From: Sinonovacula constricta
Taxonomy: Eukaryota > Mollusca > Bivalvia > Cardiida > Solecurtidae
DNA: 64,000 bases
Assembly: GCA_007844125.1 (NCBI GenBank)
Contig: CM017561.1
Coordinates: 61,423,256-61,487,255, forward strand
Direction of reading: 5' to 3'
A model generated the notes under the pieces. It did no database searches, was not told where the DNA came from, and saw only the letters and a list, made by a program, of their open reading frames with translations. Within the stretch, counting starts at the first letter, position 1; each line of letters starts with the position of its first letter. A program made the position numbers and the translations under genes. Of this stretch, positions 24,099 through 39,001 are shown one piece after another.

Positions 24099-25494
24099 TC
24101 AATGCTATGGTTTTAATAATGAATATGTTTGAAAACAATTCAGATCAATTTTAAGTGTTTTGAGTTATCTATAAATGGTCTGTCACGAATATAACCTGTA
24201 ATACCATAAATAATTCTATTAGGTCTTGGTTGTATTCTTTAAAATAATAAAAAAGATGTCAGGGCTGACAATGTACTATTAACGTGCTCAAAACCTCAGG
24301 CAAGAACAATGGATTTAACAATTAGTTTTTGATAACAATGGGTTTTGACAAACTTGTTAAGTAAAATTAAGCCTTGTGGTCCTGTTGGGCACCTCTTCGG
24401 ACTGGCTGGACACCTCTCAGCTTAAAAATTGGTTAAACATCATCTAAATCCTTGTAAAGAACTTATTTTTTATATCCTAAATATTATTGTTAAATTGTAA
24501 CATGCTTCAGGATTAACCTGGGAATCCGTCCTAGCAGTGCTGACACTAACATTATAAGAGTGCAATGCTTTGTACTTCTGATGCACAAGAAAAACAAACA
24601 AAAGATTTGAACAGGTTTTTGACATTTTGTCTAAACATAAAATATACTGGAAAGTTCAAGTTTTTTTAAAACAGTCACTAAGCACAAGTTAACTTTAAAA
24701 CACCCCCATTGAGGACAGTATAACATTAAAGTACAGAAAGAAATGACAAACATCTGCAGCCTGCTTCTCGAAGATAGTCTGATAAACGTCTGCTGTCTGT
24801 CTGCATACAAAACGTAACTTGTGTTAATTTTCAAATTTTATATATTGTTTATTACACTTGCTTTACTTTAAACCAAAAATTGTTCATATTAGAAACCAAA
24901 AATAATTCATATGAACACAATTTGTTATTTAAATATGCCACAATTTAAATTTTCATAAAAACTTAATTTTTACCTCCATGTTTTACCTTTACATTTAAAT
25001 CTATTTGATTAAAAAAATATAATCAAGCCAATCAGATAATATAAATGCACACTCGTATCCATAAAACATATTATGAACTTATGGGAACTGAACCTTGGAG
25101 AAATGGTCTATCAAAGAAAATAGCATAAGTCTACATTGTTTTGAAGCATAACTCTTGTGCTCACCAACAGATGCGATCATTGAAAACTTTTTTCAGGCTT
25201 ACCATGATAATTCATCTTTCATCCCTATTCATAATTTCATTTAGGCGTCTTTAATTGATCACATTAACATTTTCTGTCTCCAATTCAACAAGCTTTTCTT
25301 CCTGCTCCTTAGTAAGAGAATATGAGGGGCCCATCTAGTGAACACATTCTTAGGAAGTTATTTCTCTGTCAATATGTGATAGACTGATGATGAATTGATG
25401 CCCGATACTTGAACTAACATTGCAATTTTCCCTTCAGCAACAACTAAAAAAAAAATTGATGTGATGAAGAATAGGTTAAAGTTTAAAACACACA

Positions 25495-25675
25495 ACCCTT
25501 TACCACATGAGTTGGGTCCTTTACAGGGCTAAATATCTCATGTAGGGAGGTGACAAGGGTTGCACCAGTGGTTCTACTCAGACATTTGTCTGCAGTCTTT
25601 CTCAACCAAAAGCTTGCTGGACATCACAAATGTAACAATAATTGTTGGTGCAATGTAACAAAACAAACTGCAAAC
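25495..25675 (+). mobile_element. Old family A SINE fragment
   Basis: Blocks in family order on the plus strand: TGTAGGGAGGTGACAAGG, CACCAGTGGTTCTACTCAGA, GCTGGACATCACAAATGTAA and TTGTTGGTGCAATGTAAC. The tRNA-like head is not recognisable. Confidence 0.5.
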
Positions 25676-27599
25676 TCTAATGTTTGTTAACCTTTATAAT
25701 AATAGCCTGCCAAATACAAACTGATAAAACAAAGGCAAAATAGTGTATATCTGAACTATTCTCTTTTATGTCCGAAATCTGTTGAGTTGTTTAAAGATGG
25801 AAACCGGAAAGAATAATCACACATTTCAAAAGCAAAAAAATATTTATTTTTCGAGGTGATAGAATAAACAAACATTTCATTAACACATGATACATTTAAT
25901 GATGACAATATAAGTGTAGCAAATAGTGTATCAAGCCAGATTAAAAACCAGAAATAAACCTCATAAAACTCTGGAAAACTGTTCCTGATACACTACAGCT
26001 CTTTGCTGTTTAAATTTGTAGTTTTCTTAGTGCCTTTATTCATTACAATCAAGCTTTTAAAAAACTAACAACAAACACAACAATGGCCTAACTATTACCA
26101 ACAAAATGTATATGCTGTTGACAGCATAAGTCTTTGACAGAACTTTAACTGTTCTCGTACAACTCACTTCTGTTCCCAAATACAGCCTACATTGGGACAG
26201 CCATGCCTCAATTAACACATACCATACAATTAATGTAGAACTAGAACATCAAGAAACTATATTAATTTGAATAATCAAGATAATTATGCAAAGAAAGCAA
26301 ACCATGCCTAGAAACATACTTGAATTTAGAAGATACATACATGTACAAGTAGTCAAAATGGTTGTAGTGGTATCTTTCCCAACCTTATACAATCAAAATA
26401 AAAAAAAACAATAATAAGAGAAAAAACAACTCAATGTCTGTGACTATGCTGAAAGTCACTACATACCTGTCCTTAAATACAAAATTGAATATAATTCCCT
26501 TTTAAAAAACCAATGCAAAGATAACTGGACCTTATAACTAAAGTCAAGGTAATCCTTATCATTTAATAAACTTTACACACTAAACTTACGACACATTGTG
26601 GCAAGCCACCATCTTTCTACATACTACATTGTATATGGAACCTAATTAAAATTCATCATAGGATTAGGATGTATGCACATTACTTTTTAAAGGGTCTCTT
26701 CACCACTTTGTCTTCCATACTGAAACAATCCACATACTTAATAGGTTATTTTTAATTTAGTAAAATAAATGAAAACAAAGAAAATCATTGTTTTAAACAA
26801 AAATAATAAAGTTTTAGTTTCAAACTGTTGGCCTCAATTATTAGACATTAACTACTCTACGTTACAGACATATGCTCTTCTGCAGCAATAAATACTGCTT
26901 GTTTATTTTTACTCAATAAATACCTTGAATAATTTTGTTATGAACTGTCCAAGAAGTTACTGATAACATAACATACAAAATCTGCCTAACGACCAATGTT
27001 TGGGAAGTTGGTAAAAAGCAATATCAATAAAAGTATTTAATTTCATGCAAGCTGACCAACTGACAGACAAGACCTTTTTGAATCTAAGATGTTTATTCTT
27101 TAAAATGTATTAATTGTTGATAGAACATTTCAATTACTATTAGACTAAAATTGAATCCACTTAACAGGAAAGGAATTTTTAAAATATGCTTTTCAGAATA
27201 CAACATACATTTGTATATGTACTTCTAACATCTAGTATTGTGAAGACTATCCTCAACAATATTACAATACTTTACATGTGCTAAGTAAAAATAGTCCTAC
27301 TTGGTAATTACTTGAAAAAATGGCATTAATGCCTATCAAAGTTTCGTTTTAATATGCTACATGTATCCAGTAAATCCTTTAGATAACAGAGACAGTCTAC
27401 TTGCATGAGACAGTTTGGCTCTGTGTGGTATACAAGTACCTCAGACAAATGACATGTTCTTTAAGACCTCTCTAGAGACTTAACCATTTAACAGCCAAAG
27501 ATACCAGAACCAAAAATAATTTTGAAAAAATCTTCTTCAAATATCCTTCTAAACGTTTAATAGCCAAATGCATCAAAACAAAAATAATTATTGAAAAGT

Positions 27600-27850
27600 G
27601 CCATATGCCATGATTTTTGAACTAGGGTGAACCTTAATCCAGGCTCTCAGACACTTGTCCAATCATCAACAATTTGCTGCTACTTTTACCATCATAGTAC
27701 GATAAGTATACATCACCATTTGTCCACTGAACCATTGCTGGTCAGAGGAACTTTATGCCCATTTTTACAGCAGTGTCAATGATTGGAGAGAACTGAAGTC
27801 ATTCAAATACCATTGTTTGGCATATGACATGAGGTATGGTGTTTAAATGT
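27600..27850 (-). repeat. Diverged duplicate pair member with a coding-like minus-strand stretch
   Basis: Shares about 200 bases with 29322-29560. On the minus strand a conserved central part reads MVQWTNGDVYLSYY in both copies, but the frames around it carry stops and differ between copies. I do not recognise the peptide. It may be a decayed exon or a non-coding repeat. Confidence 0.45.
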
Positions 27851-29321
27851 TTATGCTTTATAATATAGGCAATGAACATGTTTAATAAAACTGAAATGAA
27901 CTTATTCGAGTTATTTAACAGCAAAAATAATTTTAAACAGTCAAAATGTAATAAAATATTTAAACAAATTAAAAATTAATCTGTCTGTTAGATTTATGTC
28001 ATGTCACATGTCCGTGGTGTGCTACCACATTGAAAGCAGCACCATATAAACTCCAAGTAGATGGAATTCCTGCATCATATACGTCACAACTACGTTTTTT
28101 ACATTAACGCATTGAGACAAGTGAACAATTTCTTCATTCAAATCTCAACACATGCATCACACAATATCTTTCAATATTATCCTTTTCCTGAAATTAACCA
28201 AATTATGTTAAATTCTTTACAATAACATTCAATTATTCTGCTTATTACAAATAATTATTAACTTGGAACAGTTTATTGTATGTAGAAAGACCAAATTTTA
28301 TCCAAAATAAAGATGCTTTTTAGTGGAATTTCTGAGAAGAGACATATCATGAAGGGCTGTTGAAGGGCTGTTGTTGTGGTTATCACCAAATTGTCTGGAA
28401 TAAAACATCTTTGGACTGATGTTACATAAGATAAAGAAAATGAACTAAAAAATGTAGGAAGATGATCAGAACTGCACAGTGTACAGTGCTTGGTAATTTT
28501 CAATTTGCAAAAAGTTGTGCCCAAAATAAGTAAAAGAAAAAGATTTTAAAGTAAAATAAGGCTTATTTCAAGTTGAAAATGCTTATTTTAAGTTGAAAAG
28601 GAGAGAGGTGTGTGGATTAACATATCTTGCTAAGAAGACCAGATGTGATTCAAACATTTTATAAGAGGATGTTATGAAACCAAATGAAAACTAATGACTT
28701 CTGTGTACAATCTTACTGAACTGTCTAATAAAACATCTCTTCTAGAATAAATTCACTTGTACAATGCTTAAAATAAATGTTGCTTTGTGTATAAAAATGA
28801 ACAAAAACAAAACATAGCAATATCTAACAAGACACACCATGCCTTCATACAGCATTGTGTAAATTACAATACAAGCTGGACATTCTGGCAAACCATGGTA
28901 CATGTAAAAAAAGTTTCAAAAAGTTTAACTAGGAGGCTTGTGGAAAGTCTTTAATGCAAAATATAAGTGAAATAGTTAAAGGTTAAAGACCTTCATTCAT
29001 ATGATTGTTTTTAAATTATAAGCACAAACATTTTTATAATGATTTTTATATAAATTTTGAGTGTCAATTTAAGATTTTTTAAGAACAAGTTAATTTCACT
29101 TAAAATTGCATAACTGTTTACATGTCATATAAAGGATCTAAGTACCCCAGACAAATGACATGATACTTAGTCGACAAGTATCAAATAGTTTACTTCTCTA
29201 TCAGTTCTAGATTATTAACTGCTAAACATTTACTACTTATAAAAATTTTAAAAACAACTACACATTTTACATATTAGTCCTGACCATTTTATAGCCAAAT
29301 GCATCAAAACAAAAATAATTT

Positions 29322-29560
29322 TGAAAAGCATCATATGTCATATGTCATGATTTTTTAACTAGGCGAACCTTAATCCAGGCTCTCAGATGCTCAGCCAACC
29401 ATCAACCATCCGCTGCTACTTTCACCATAATAGTACGATAAGTATACATCACCATTTGTCCACTGAACCATTTCTGGCCAGAGGAACTTTAAACCTTTTT
29501 TTCACAGCAGTGTTGGTGATTGGTGAGAACTGAAGTCATTAAAAAAACATTGACATATGA
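29322..29560 (-). repeat. Second member of the 27.6 kb duplicate pair
   Basis: Matches 27600-27850 in the same orientation (CCTTAATCCAGGCTCTCAGA, then TAGTACGATAAGTATACATC and CCATTTGTCCACTGAACCAT). The identity is strongest in the 60 bases that give the conserved minus-strand peptide. Confidence 0.5.
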
Positions 29561-30481
29561 CAGGATGATATTTCTTAAAAAGAAATAATTATGAAAACAA
29601 ATAATAATAATAACTGCAGATACATTAAATCTTAAAATGCTGCTGCAAAAAGTCTAAAGAAAAAATAATTCTGTAAAGAGAAACAACATTTTTAAAAGTG
29701 TAACTGATAAGCCCAAAACCTAAGAGCCCTACTTCTATCTCATGTCAAAATGTCTGTGATATGATTCCCATGTGAGATTTTGCACACTTTAAGGGGTGGC
29801 TCTGTAGGACTACTGATCATTTATTGCACAGATACTCCTTATATCCAAAATATGTTATTTTCCAGTTTGTCTAGTAGGCATAGCTGTTTTTACACCAAAT
29901 AAACACAACTGCACTCAGCTTCTTCATCAATTTTACATTTTGTCAAATCTGTAGATCAAAGAGAAACCAAAATATAGCATTAATTTAAGGATCAAAGCTC
30001 TGATTTTAACAATGCAGTTGTTTGAAAACAATTTAAATCAGTACTATTTATTTGGATTAAATATTAATGTTCTGTTTCAAAAGTAACATATACCATTCAT
30101 AATTGACAATTCTATGTGGGTTTTGACATACAGTTTAACAGAAGAAAAGATATATATAATGACAATGCACTACTAACATGCTCAAGACTTTAAGCAAGAG
30201 AAATAACAATATATGTTAGATAACAATGGTTTTTTGACACAATTTTAAATAAAATTGAGCAGTGGGTCCTGCTGAGCTTCACTCACTATCTGGACTGGTT
30301 GAAAACCCACTGATGGCAAGTTATCCCTCAAACTATTTACACAGGTTTAACCTTTTCTAAATCCTTGTTTGGAAATAATGTGCTTCTGATCTCTTTACAT
30401 TAATTTTACTGTATTTTCAAACTTTTTTAAACAGTCATTTAGCAAAAGATAACATCTTTACAGCATAGAAAGTAATGACAA

Positions 30482-31558
30482 ACATCTGCTGTCAGTCTGT
30501 CAAAGATCCAGCCTGACGAACGTCTGCTGTCAGTCTGTCAAAGATCCAGCCTGACGAACATCTGCTGTCAGTCTGTCAAAGATCCAGCCTGACGAACGTC
30601 TGCTGTCAGTCTGTCAAAGATCCAGCCTGACGAACATCTGCTGTCAGTCTGTCAAAGATCCAGCCTGACGAACGTCTGCTGTCAGTCTGTCAAAGATCCA
30701 GCCTGACGAACATCTCCTGTCAGTCTGTCAAAGATCCAGCCTGACGAACGTCTGCTGTCAGTCTGTCAAAGATCCAGCCTGACGAACATCTGCTGTCAGT
30801 CTGTCAAAGATCCTGCCTGACGAACATCTGCTGTCAATCTGTCAAAGATCCTGCCTGACGAACGTCTGCTGTCAGTCTGTCAAAGATCCAGCCTGACGAA
30901 CGTCTGCTGTCAGTCTGTCAAAGATCCAGCCTGACGAACATCTGCTGTCAGTCTGTCAAAGATCCAGCCTGACGAACATCTGCTGTCAGTCTGTCAAAGA
31001 TCCAGCCTGACAAACATCTGCTGTCAGTCTGTCAAAGATCCTGGCTGACGAACATCTGCTGTCAGTCTGTCAAAGATCCAGCCTGACGAACATCTGCTGT
31101 CAGTCTGTCAAAGATCCTGCCTGACAAACATCTCCTGTCAGTCTGTCAAAGATCCAGCCTGACGAACGTCTGCTGTCAGTCTGTCAAAGATCCTGCCTGA
31201 CGAACGTCTGCTGTCAGTCTGTCAAAGATCCTGCCTGACGAACATCTCCTGTCAGTCTGTCAAAGATCCAGCCTGACGAACATCTGCTGTCAGTCTGTCA
31301 AAGATCCTGCCTGACGAACGTCTGCTGTCAGTCTGTCAAAGATCCTGTCTGACGAACGTCTGCTGTCAGTCTGTCAAAGATCCTGCCTGACGAACATCTC
31401 CTGTCAGTCTGTCAAAGATCCTGCCTGACGAACATCTGCTGTCAGTCTGTCAAAGATCCAGCCAGACGAACATCTGCTGTCAGTCTGTCAAAGATCCTGC
31501 CTGACAAACATCTCCTGTCAGTCTGTCAAAGATCCAGCCTGACGAACGTCTGCTGTCA
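30482..31558. repeat. 38-bp minisatellite, 28 units
   Basis: Head-to-tail units of 38 bp, each with CTGTCAGTCTGTCAAAGATC followed by CAGCCTGACGAA or a close variant. I counted 28 occurrences of the GTCAAAGATC core. Units vary at a few fixed places (CATCTG/CGTCTG/CATCTC, CCAGCC/CCTGCC, GACGAA/GACAAA), and variants are mixed along the array. It ends within 10 bases of segmental duplicate copy 2. A single diverged ancestor-like unit lies at about 24.75-24.80 kb. It is not coding: stops occur in each unit. Confidence 0.95.
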
Positions 31559-31566
31559 TTACATTA

Positions 31567-33966
31567 CTATATTATTAAATATTGTAATGTCATTTGAACA
31601 TTAAACTTTCCCAATAAAAGTCACATATTAAATTTCCTTTGAATGTAAATTTCTTTGAATGTAAGTTTTAATGATAATAGTTACACATATTCTGATTCCC
31701 CCCCCCCCCCCTCCTCACTTACACACACATGCACACATACACCACTGCAGTCTTCTTTTTTTATAGCCTTAGATATTTTAACTATAAATTTGAATAAAAA
31801 ACAACAAAAACAATATTGATAATATTTAAAGATTTTGATGCATATTCTTTAAAAAAACAACAACACTATTTCAGCTTTATATTTATTCAGACATTCAAAT
31901 GCAATATATAAACAAATAATATATTTGGTTATTTGAGGAAACTTTATTAGCATTTTGTCTTATAATAAAGTTTCCTCATTACCGTATATAAGGAAATATT
32001 TTAATGAAAATGACCTTCTAACCTAAAATAATACATTTCTTTTGCCTTAGAAGATTGTTGTGTGGATGCTGATAGTTTCTTTTCTTCTTTAAATCGTGTC
32101 TTAACAGCATTTTACAATATGGCTACTTAGAAAACTGAGAATCTTTTTATATAAAAAAGGTAATGGATGGACATAGAGAATTACAATCTTATAATTGATG
32201 TCATATTCAACCAATAAACATTTACACATAAAGTTATATCTTAATACTGATGTTAGATTTCAGTGATGTATATAATAAAATAAGTTCTATTGAGAAAATG
32301 TAGATTGAAGATAATGATCCCTCTGAACACAGAAAATAAATGTTTCTGTTTTTGTTTCATTTGACTTTGAAAAATTTGTGTACTATACAAGACTTCATTT
32401 TTTTAACATGAGATACTTTATATTTATACCTCAAAGGTTGGAGAGAGTAAAACTTTTGATTTGATGTTGTATCTATTTCATATCTATTTTTACATACTAT
32501 TGGGATTTCTCATATATAAATATTGAATCAGATGTACATTCTTTATGGGGTTTTAATTGATTAATTGTAATGCAATTTATTCCCTATTTACAGAAACTGG
32601 ATAATTTTTATTCATGTGTTGTGACTAGACTTAATGCCTAGTAAGTTTAATTCTTATAATATAGCCAACTATGATGTATATACACAATTAGGAATTCCCT
32701 GAAGGAATGGTTTTTGGTGATAAAAATAACCTCCAATATACACAAGTAGGAATTCCCTAAAGGAGATGTTCTTTGTGATATAAATTACTTCCAATAAACA
32801 CAGGAAATCCTAAAGGAAATGTTTTTGGTGTTAAAAATAATTTACTATATACACAGTTAGGCATTTCCTAAAGGAAATGTTTTTGGTGATAAAAATAACT
32901 TACTATATACACAGTTAGGAGTTCCCTAAAGAAAATGTATTTTGTGTGTTAAAACTTAACCTCCAAACTCTCACAAACCTAGTACATCTACCAAGTATCA
33001 ACAACATTTTTTATAACTCAAAATGTCTGATACAACTATTAATGATAAAAGTCACACATGAAGCTCTTTTCAATGTTTTAAAGTCATATTTGAAGGTGTT
33101 TTTGTTCTTTTTTTATGTTAAACTATGAAAAAATAGTCAAATTGTGGCATAATATTAAGTTTTTAAGGAAAGCGAATCTTGCAATATGTAAGCTATAGCT
33201 GAATATACTTACCTTGTTTCCTTAAATAATCTTAAGTATACTTGCCAATAATGTAAATACATTTAAATGTAAACATTTTTTTAAAGTTTGTGTCCAATAT
33301 TTTTGTTATGTATTTAATGTTAGAGAAAAGGAAGAATTTTAAGTTTGTTGTTAAGTGATTAAATATTCTTATGCGTTTTGGATGTTTGTTTACAAAAACT
33401 GGGAGCAAGTTAACTCAGACTAGTAATATTAGTGTTGATTAACATTCAGATTATAATTATGATGATGGAGCTGATAAAGAATTCAAATAATATTTTTAAA
33501 ACATAAAAATGATGTCAAGTAATTTGACTTAGATCTACTTTCTTCCACAATGTCATATAAATCGCTGATCTAAGTAACTCTCCTGACTTATAGTATAATA
33601 TGTCAAATTACCATGTTAGTTTAATGTGTATATGTGAGTTATTATTATTTTAATGCACAAACACAAGTAATAATAAACACTGATAATCATTTTTTTTTAA
33701 TAAACTATTTAATGTCCACTTACTCCATTGGTAAATTTGGCACAGACTTTCCTCTTCCTGTTATATGTCATGTGAGATATGGAGTTATCTTGTTGTTTAC
33801 ATAGTTAATACTGTTCTTTTTAACATTTATATGCTAGGATATTTATGTATGTGTTGTAAAAGTGTCTAATATTGATGTATATGTTGAACAAGTAGCTCTC
33901 ATGCTTTGTTATATTTGAAGGAAAAAATAAAACTTGTTTGAGTAAAAGAAGTATTCACTTGTTAAA
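31567..33966. repeat. Segmental duplication, copy 2 (2.4 kb)
   Basis: Near-identical to 17262-19790 in the same orientation, with a C-run at 31.7 kb and the five-unit tandem array at about 32.68-32.95 kb. Its right edge (AGTATTCACTTGTTAAAAAA) abuts a family B SINE at 33967, and its left edge abuts the 38-bp minisatellite. Confidence 0.9.
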
Positions 33967-34262
33967 AAAGCATGCCGTGAACAACTTGTCGGGTTCGATC
34001 CCGGGCCGCGACATACCAAAGTCGTTAAAAATGGTAGTGGTATAGCTCCCTTGCTAACGCTCAAGCAAATATAAGGGTAGTTCCGCGACTGGTTGGCCCG
34101 GTGTCAGGATAATGTGACTGGGTGTGATATCATGCCATGTGTTCACGGCATGCTATACGCAGTGAAGGCAGCACTATATCTGCTTCAAGTGGACACCGTC
34201 TCCAGATAACTGAAATACTGTTGGTGGGACGATAAACCCAATAAACAAACAAACATCCGAGG
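33967..34262 (+). mobile_element. tRNA-derived SINE (family B), 5'-truncated
   Basis: Starts inside a tRNA-like head with a good B box (GGGTTCGATCCCGGG). The body follows (GACTGGTTGGCCCGGTGTCA, GCATGCTATACGCAGTGAAG, GCAGCACTATATCTGCTTCA). It ends in an AACA-rich tail (AATAAACAAACAAACA). The A box is missing. A second copy with an A box lies at 57545. Confidence 0.78.
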
Positions 34263-34390
34263 GATGATTGTCCCAGGACGGAATTACCTGAGGAGTTCCG
34301 ATTGTAGGGTGCCTCAACGTGGCTATGGGCCTCATGACCACCGAACCTCATTGATTGCCGAATAGCCCGTCTGTACAATACATCTACTTA

Positions 34391-34800
34391 AAGGGATCTC
34401 AAAAGCCTTATATAAGTGACCCCCCCCCCCCCATTTATTGCCCCACCCAGCATGTGAGGGCATCTGTTTTCTGATAAGCCAGGCTGCCACAGTCTGTAAC
34501 GATGTGTCTGTCACACAGGTATTGTTCAAGATCCAAGTGTATGTATGCTATATCTGGGGGTTGAACATAGTCATTCACAGTTTGTAAAGGAAACAGTTGT
34601 GAATATACCAATTACGCAATCCTATATATATATATATATATAAAAATCTTTATTTGTTTTCTTTCTTACTTTGTTGGTTGATTTTGTTATTTCTCATATA
34701 TATTTAAAGTTATATTTTATTTTGATTTGTAAAATGTAACGAAACGTTTCTAACAAAAGCAATTTAAAAAGTCATTCATTGTCAGAATAATGTCCTTCGG
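34391..34800. repeat. Partial copy of the hAT-like element's internal region
   Basis: Shares about 400 bases with 35236-35690 and 42710-43140 (CATCTCAAAAGCCTTATATA, CCCCACCCAGCATGTGAGGG, GTCTGTCACACAGGTATTGT and CCAATTACGCAATCC). It carries about 22 bases of (AT)n at 34621 at the same internal site that has about 90 bases in the next copy. Confidence 0.75.
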
Positions 34801-35235
34801 AGTTATTTTGAATGCTAAAACTTGTATCTCTCATGTATTTTCAAAATTAAATATTTAGCTATGAAATAAATACATAATCTTGCAGTTACAAAATTGACAC
34901 CTAGTAATTAATGCAATAAAGAATTTGTAAGGGATCATATAGTAAACAACCCACATTATCACTAACAATAATGTTTGTGGCTTTGTGTAAAACTAGCCTA
35001 CTGTCTCACATCCATACTAGCAGGTAATTTAGTTTTGCATTAACCCATCAGAGGTTTTACTGTGACAGATTAGTACTATGTTGGCTAAAGACTCCCTGCA
35101 GTGATGACCAGCAATTAGCAGGTTTGGTCATAGCATGTGGGGGCCTGGCTCAGTGGGATACCACATTCCTTTCGAGATGCCTTTAAGACATATCTGACCA
35201 CCTTCCTTCGCTGGTTGCATATATATATATATGAC

Positions 35236-36852
<1,617 letters not shown>

Positions 36853-36944
<92 letters not shown>
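36853..36944. repeat. (AT)n tract of about 92 bp
   Basis: A pure AT dinucleotide run between the right end of a hAT-like copy and the first unit of the 60-bp satellite. Any reading frame through it gives only alternating Ile-Tyr and is not a gene. Confidence 0.97.
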
Positions 36945-36946
<2 letters not shown>

Positions 36947-37046
36947 CCACTTACCAATCGCTGGTTGCCGTTTTAGCCCTCCAATAAATACATAAAGATA
37001 TATATGACCACCTAAAAACCTTGGTTGACGTTATAGCCCTCCTATA

Positions 37047-38228
37047 CGAGGGGCATTTATAAAGTATTAATCAGTGTGGCGCTTTAGTCGTATACGCAGA
37101 AATCGTTAGACCAACCCTTCGAAGTATTCCCCTTTGACTTGAATGCACTTTTCCAAGCGATGAATCCAATCGGAAAATGCTTTTCGGTAGCTCTCTTTAG
37201 GTATAGTGTTTAGACACTGGAAAAGCGCGCTGCCGACGGCGTGCCGAGATTCAAAACGTCGACCTCTCATGTAGTTCTTGATATGAGGATTCAACCAAAA
37301 ATCGCACGGAGCAAGATCAGGGCTATATGCAGGGTGTGGTAAAGTGTCAATGCTGTTGTCGCTAAGATACGACTTAACCACCACTGACTTGTGGGCAGGT
37401 GCGTTATCATGAAGGAGCTTGATTCCGCGTACGCCGGTACGTGGACGGGCTGCAGTATAGTGGCTTACAACAGCAGAAAGAACCGAATCTCGGTAAAATA
37501 GTCCAGTAACACTCCTGCCTTCTGGTATAGGAATTCGAGCCACCATTCCCTGGCAATCAAAATATAATTCATTCATGCGGTTTTGGTCAGCATTCTTGTA
37601 TATATCGAGCAGCTGTGACGCAATTCGCACGCGCTCCCGTTTTTGGTCCTCAGTGAGAAGGTGGGGTATCCACCTAGCGCAAACCTTGCGTAGCTCTAAC
37701 ACGCGAGTCAATATTTGAAAAACCGATGACGAATTAATGCCACACAAATTACTTATCTCCTCCACTGTACAGCGGGCATCATCTTCCACAGCTTTTTTAA
37801 CAGCGGCAATATTTCCGTCAGTCATTGTTGTAACTGGACGGCCAGGACGGGCCTCATCTTTTATCGCCTCTCTACCGGAGGTAAATAGACGGACCCATCT
37901 TCTAACTGTGGCATACGATAGGGCACTGTCACCATAAACATTGTCTAAGTCTATCAGGTGCAGCAACGCCAAGCAATGCGCGTATTTTACAATACGCTCT
38001 TTGCTCATCTTGAGAATTGTTCTCTTTATCTGCCATTTTAACTGCAGTGTACCTATCCGTAGTCGATTCAAGTGAACATTGCGCTCACTGTGTAGGTTTT
38101 TCCCGGTTTCCTCGTGCACGTAACTGTAGAGGAGAGTCTAATCTTTTCATACATGTATAACATGTACCAGTTACGCTCGGATTAACGTTAAAAAATCGCA
38201 CTGATTAATACTTTATAAATGCCCCTCG
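37047..38228 (-). mobile_element. Complete mariner element, 1182 bp, with perfect terminal repeats and TA target duplication
   Basis: The left end CGAGGGGCATTTATAAAGTA is repeated inverted at the right end. The inverted repeats match for about 30 bases without a mismatch. TA lies directly outside both ends (37045-37046 and 38229-38230), the Tc1/mariner target duplication. The insertion split one satellite unit cleanly between CCTCCTATA and TAATACATA, so it postdates the array. Size and ends are typical of mariner proper. Confidence 0.95.
37106..38119 (-). pseudogene. Mariner transposase with an internal deletion removing the first catalytic Asp
   Basis: A 337-codon open frame. The N-terminal part has a helix-turn-helix DNA-binding region (YATVRRWVRLFTSGREAIKD, DEARPGRPVT) and a second HTH followed by CARWIPHLLTEDQKRER. 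The catalytic half has HDNAPAH and YSPDLAPCDFWL with 34 residues between the two Asp, the D34D spacing of mariner. The expected TGDETW-type segment with the first Asp is missing: the frame goes from LLDIYKNADQNRMNE straight to FDCQGMV, an in-frame loss of about 40 residues. It is therefore predicted inactive although open. The start is uncertain; an internal Met may be the true one. Confidence 0.9.
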
Positions 38229-38606
38229 TATAATACATAATAGATATATATGACCGCCTACCATCGTTGGTTGCCGTTATAGCCCTCCTATATAAAATAA
38301 TAGAAATATATGACCACCTACCCATATTGGATGTCGTTATAGCACTCCTATACAATACACAATAGATATATATGACTCCCTACCCTCGTTGGTTGCCGTT
38401 ATGGACCACCTATATAATATATTATAGATATATATGACCACCAACCATCGCTGGTTGCCGTTATAGCCCTTCTATATAATACATAATAGATATACATGAC
38501 CACGTACCCTCGTTTGTTGCCGTTATGGACCACCTATATAATATATAATAGATATATATGACCACCAACCCTCGCTGGTTGCCGTAATAGCCCTCCTATA
38601 CAATAC

Positions 38607-38700
<94 letters not shown>

Positions 38701-38909
38701 CACTCACCGTCGCTGGTTGCCGTTATAGCCCTCCTATACAATACATAATAGATATATATGACCACCTACAAACCTTGGTTGACGATATAGCCCTCCTATA
38801 TAATACATAATAAATGTATATATGACCGCTTACCCTCGTTGGTTGCCGTTATAGCCCCCCTTAATAAAAATAATAGATATATATGACCACCTACCCTTAT
38901 TGGTTGTCG

Positions 38910-39001
<92 letters not shown>

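Larger units (their letters stand above)
24099..30481. other. Gene-poor DNA containing old, diverged duplicates
   Basis: No gene seen. It is largely made of old duplications of itself. The stretch 27.4-27.85 kb resembles 29.28-29.56 kb, and 24.08-24.8 kb resembles 29.98-30.5 kb. A family A SINE fragment lies at 25.5 kb and a family B SINE fragment at about 27.99-28.08 kb. Confidence 0.6.

Noticed and set aside
30482..31558. CRISPR-like array
   Set aside because: Units are direct, gapless 38-bp repeats without unique spacers, in a eukaryotic intron-bearing context.
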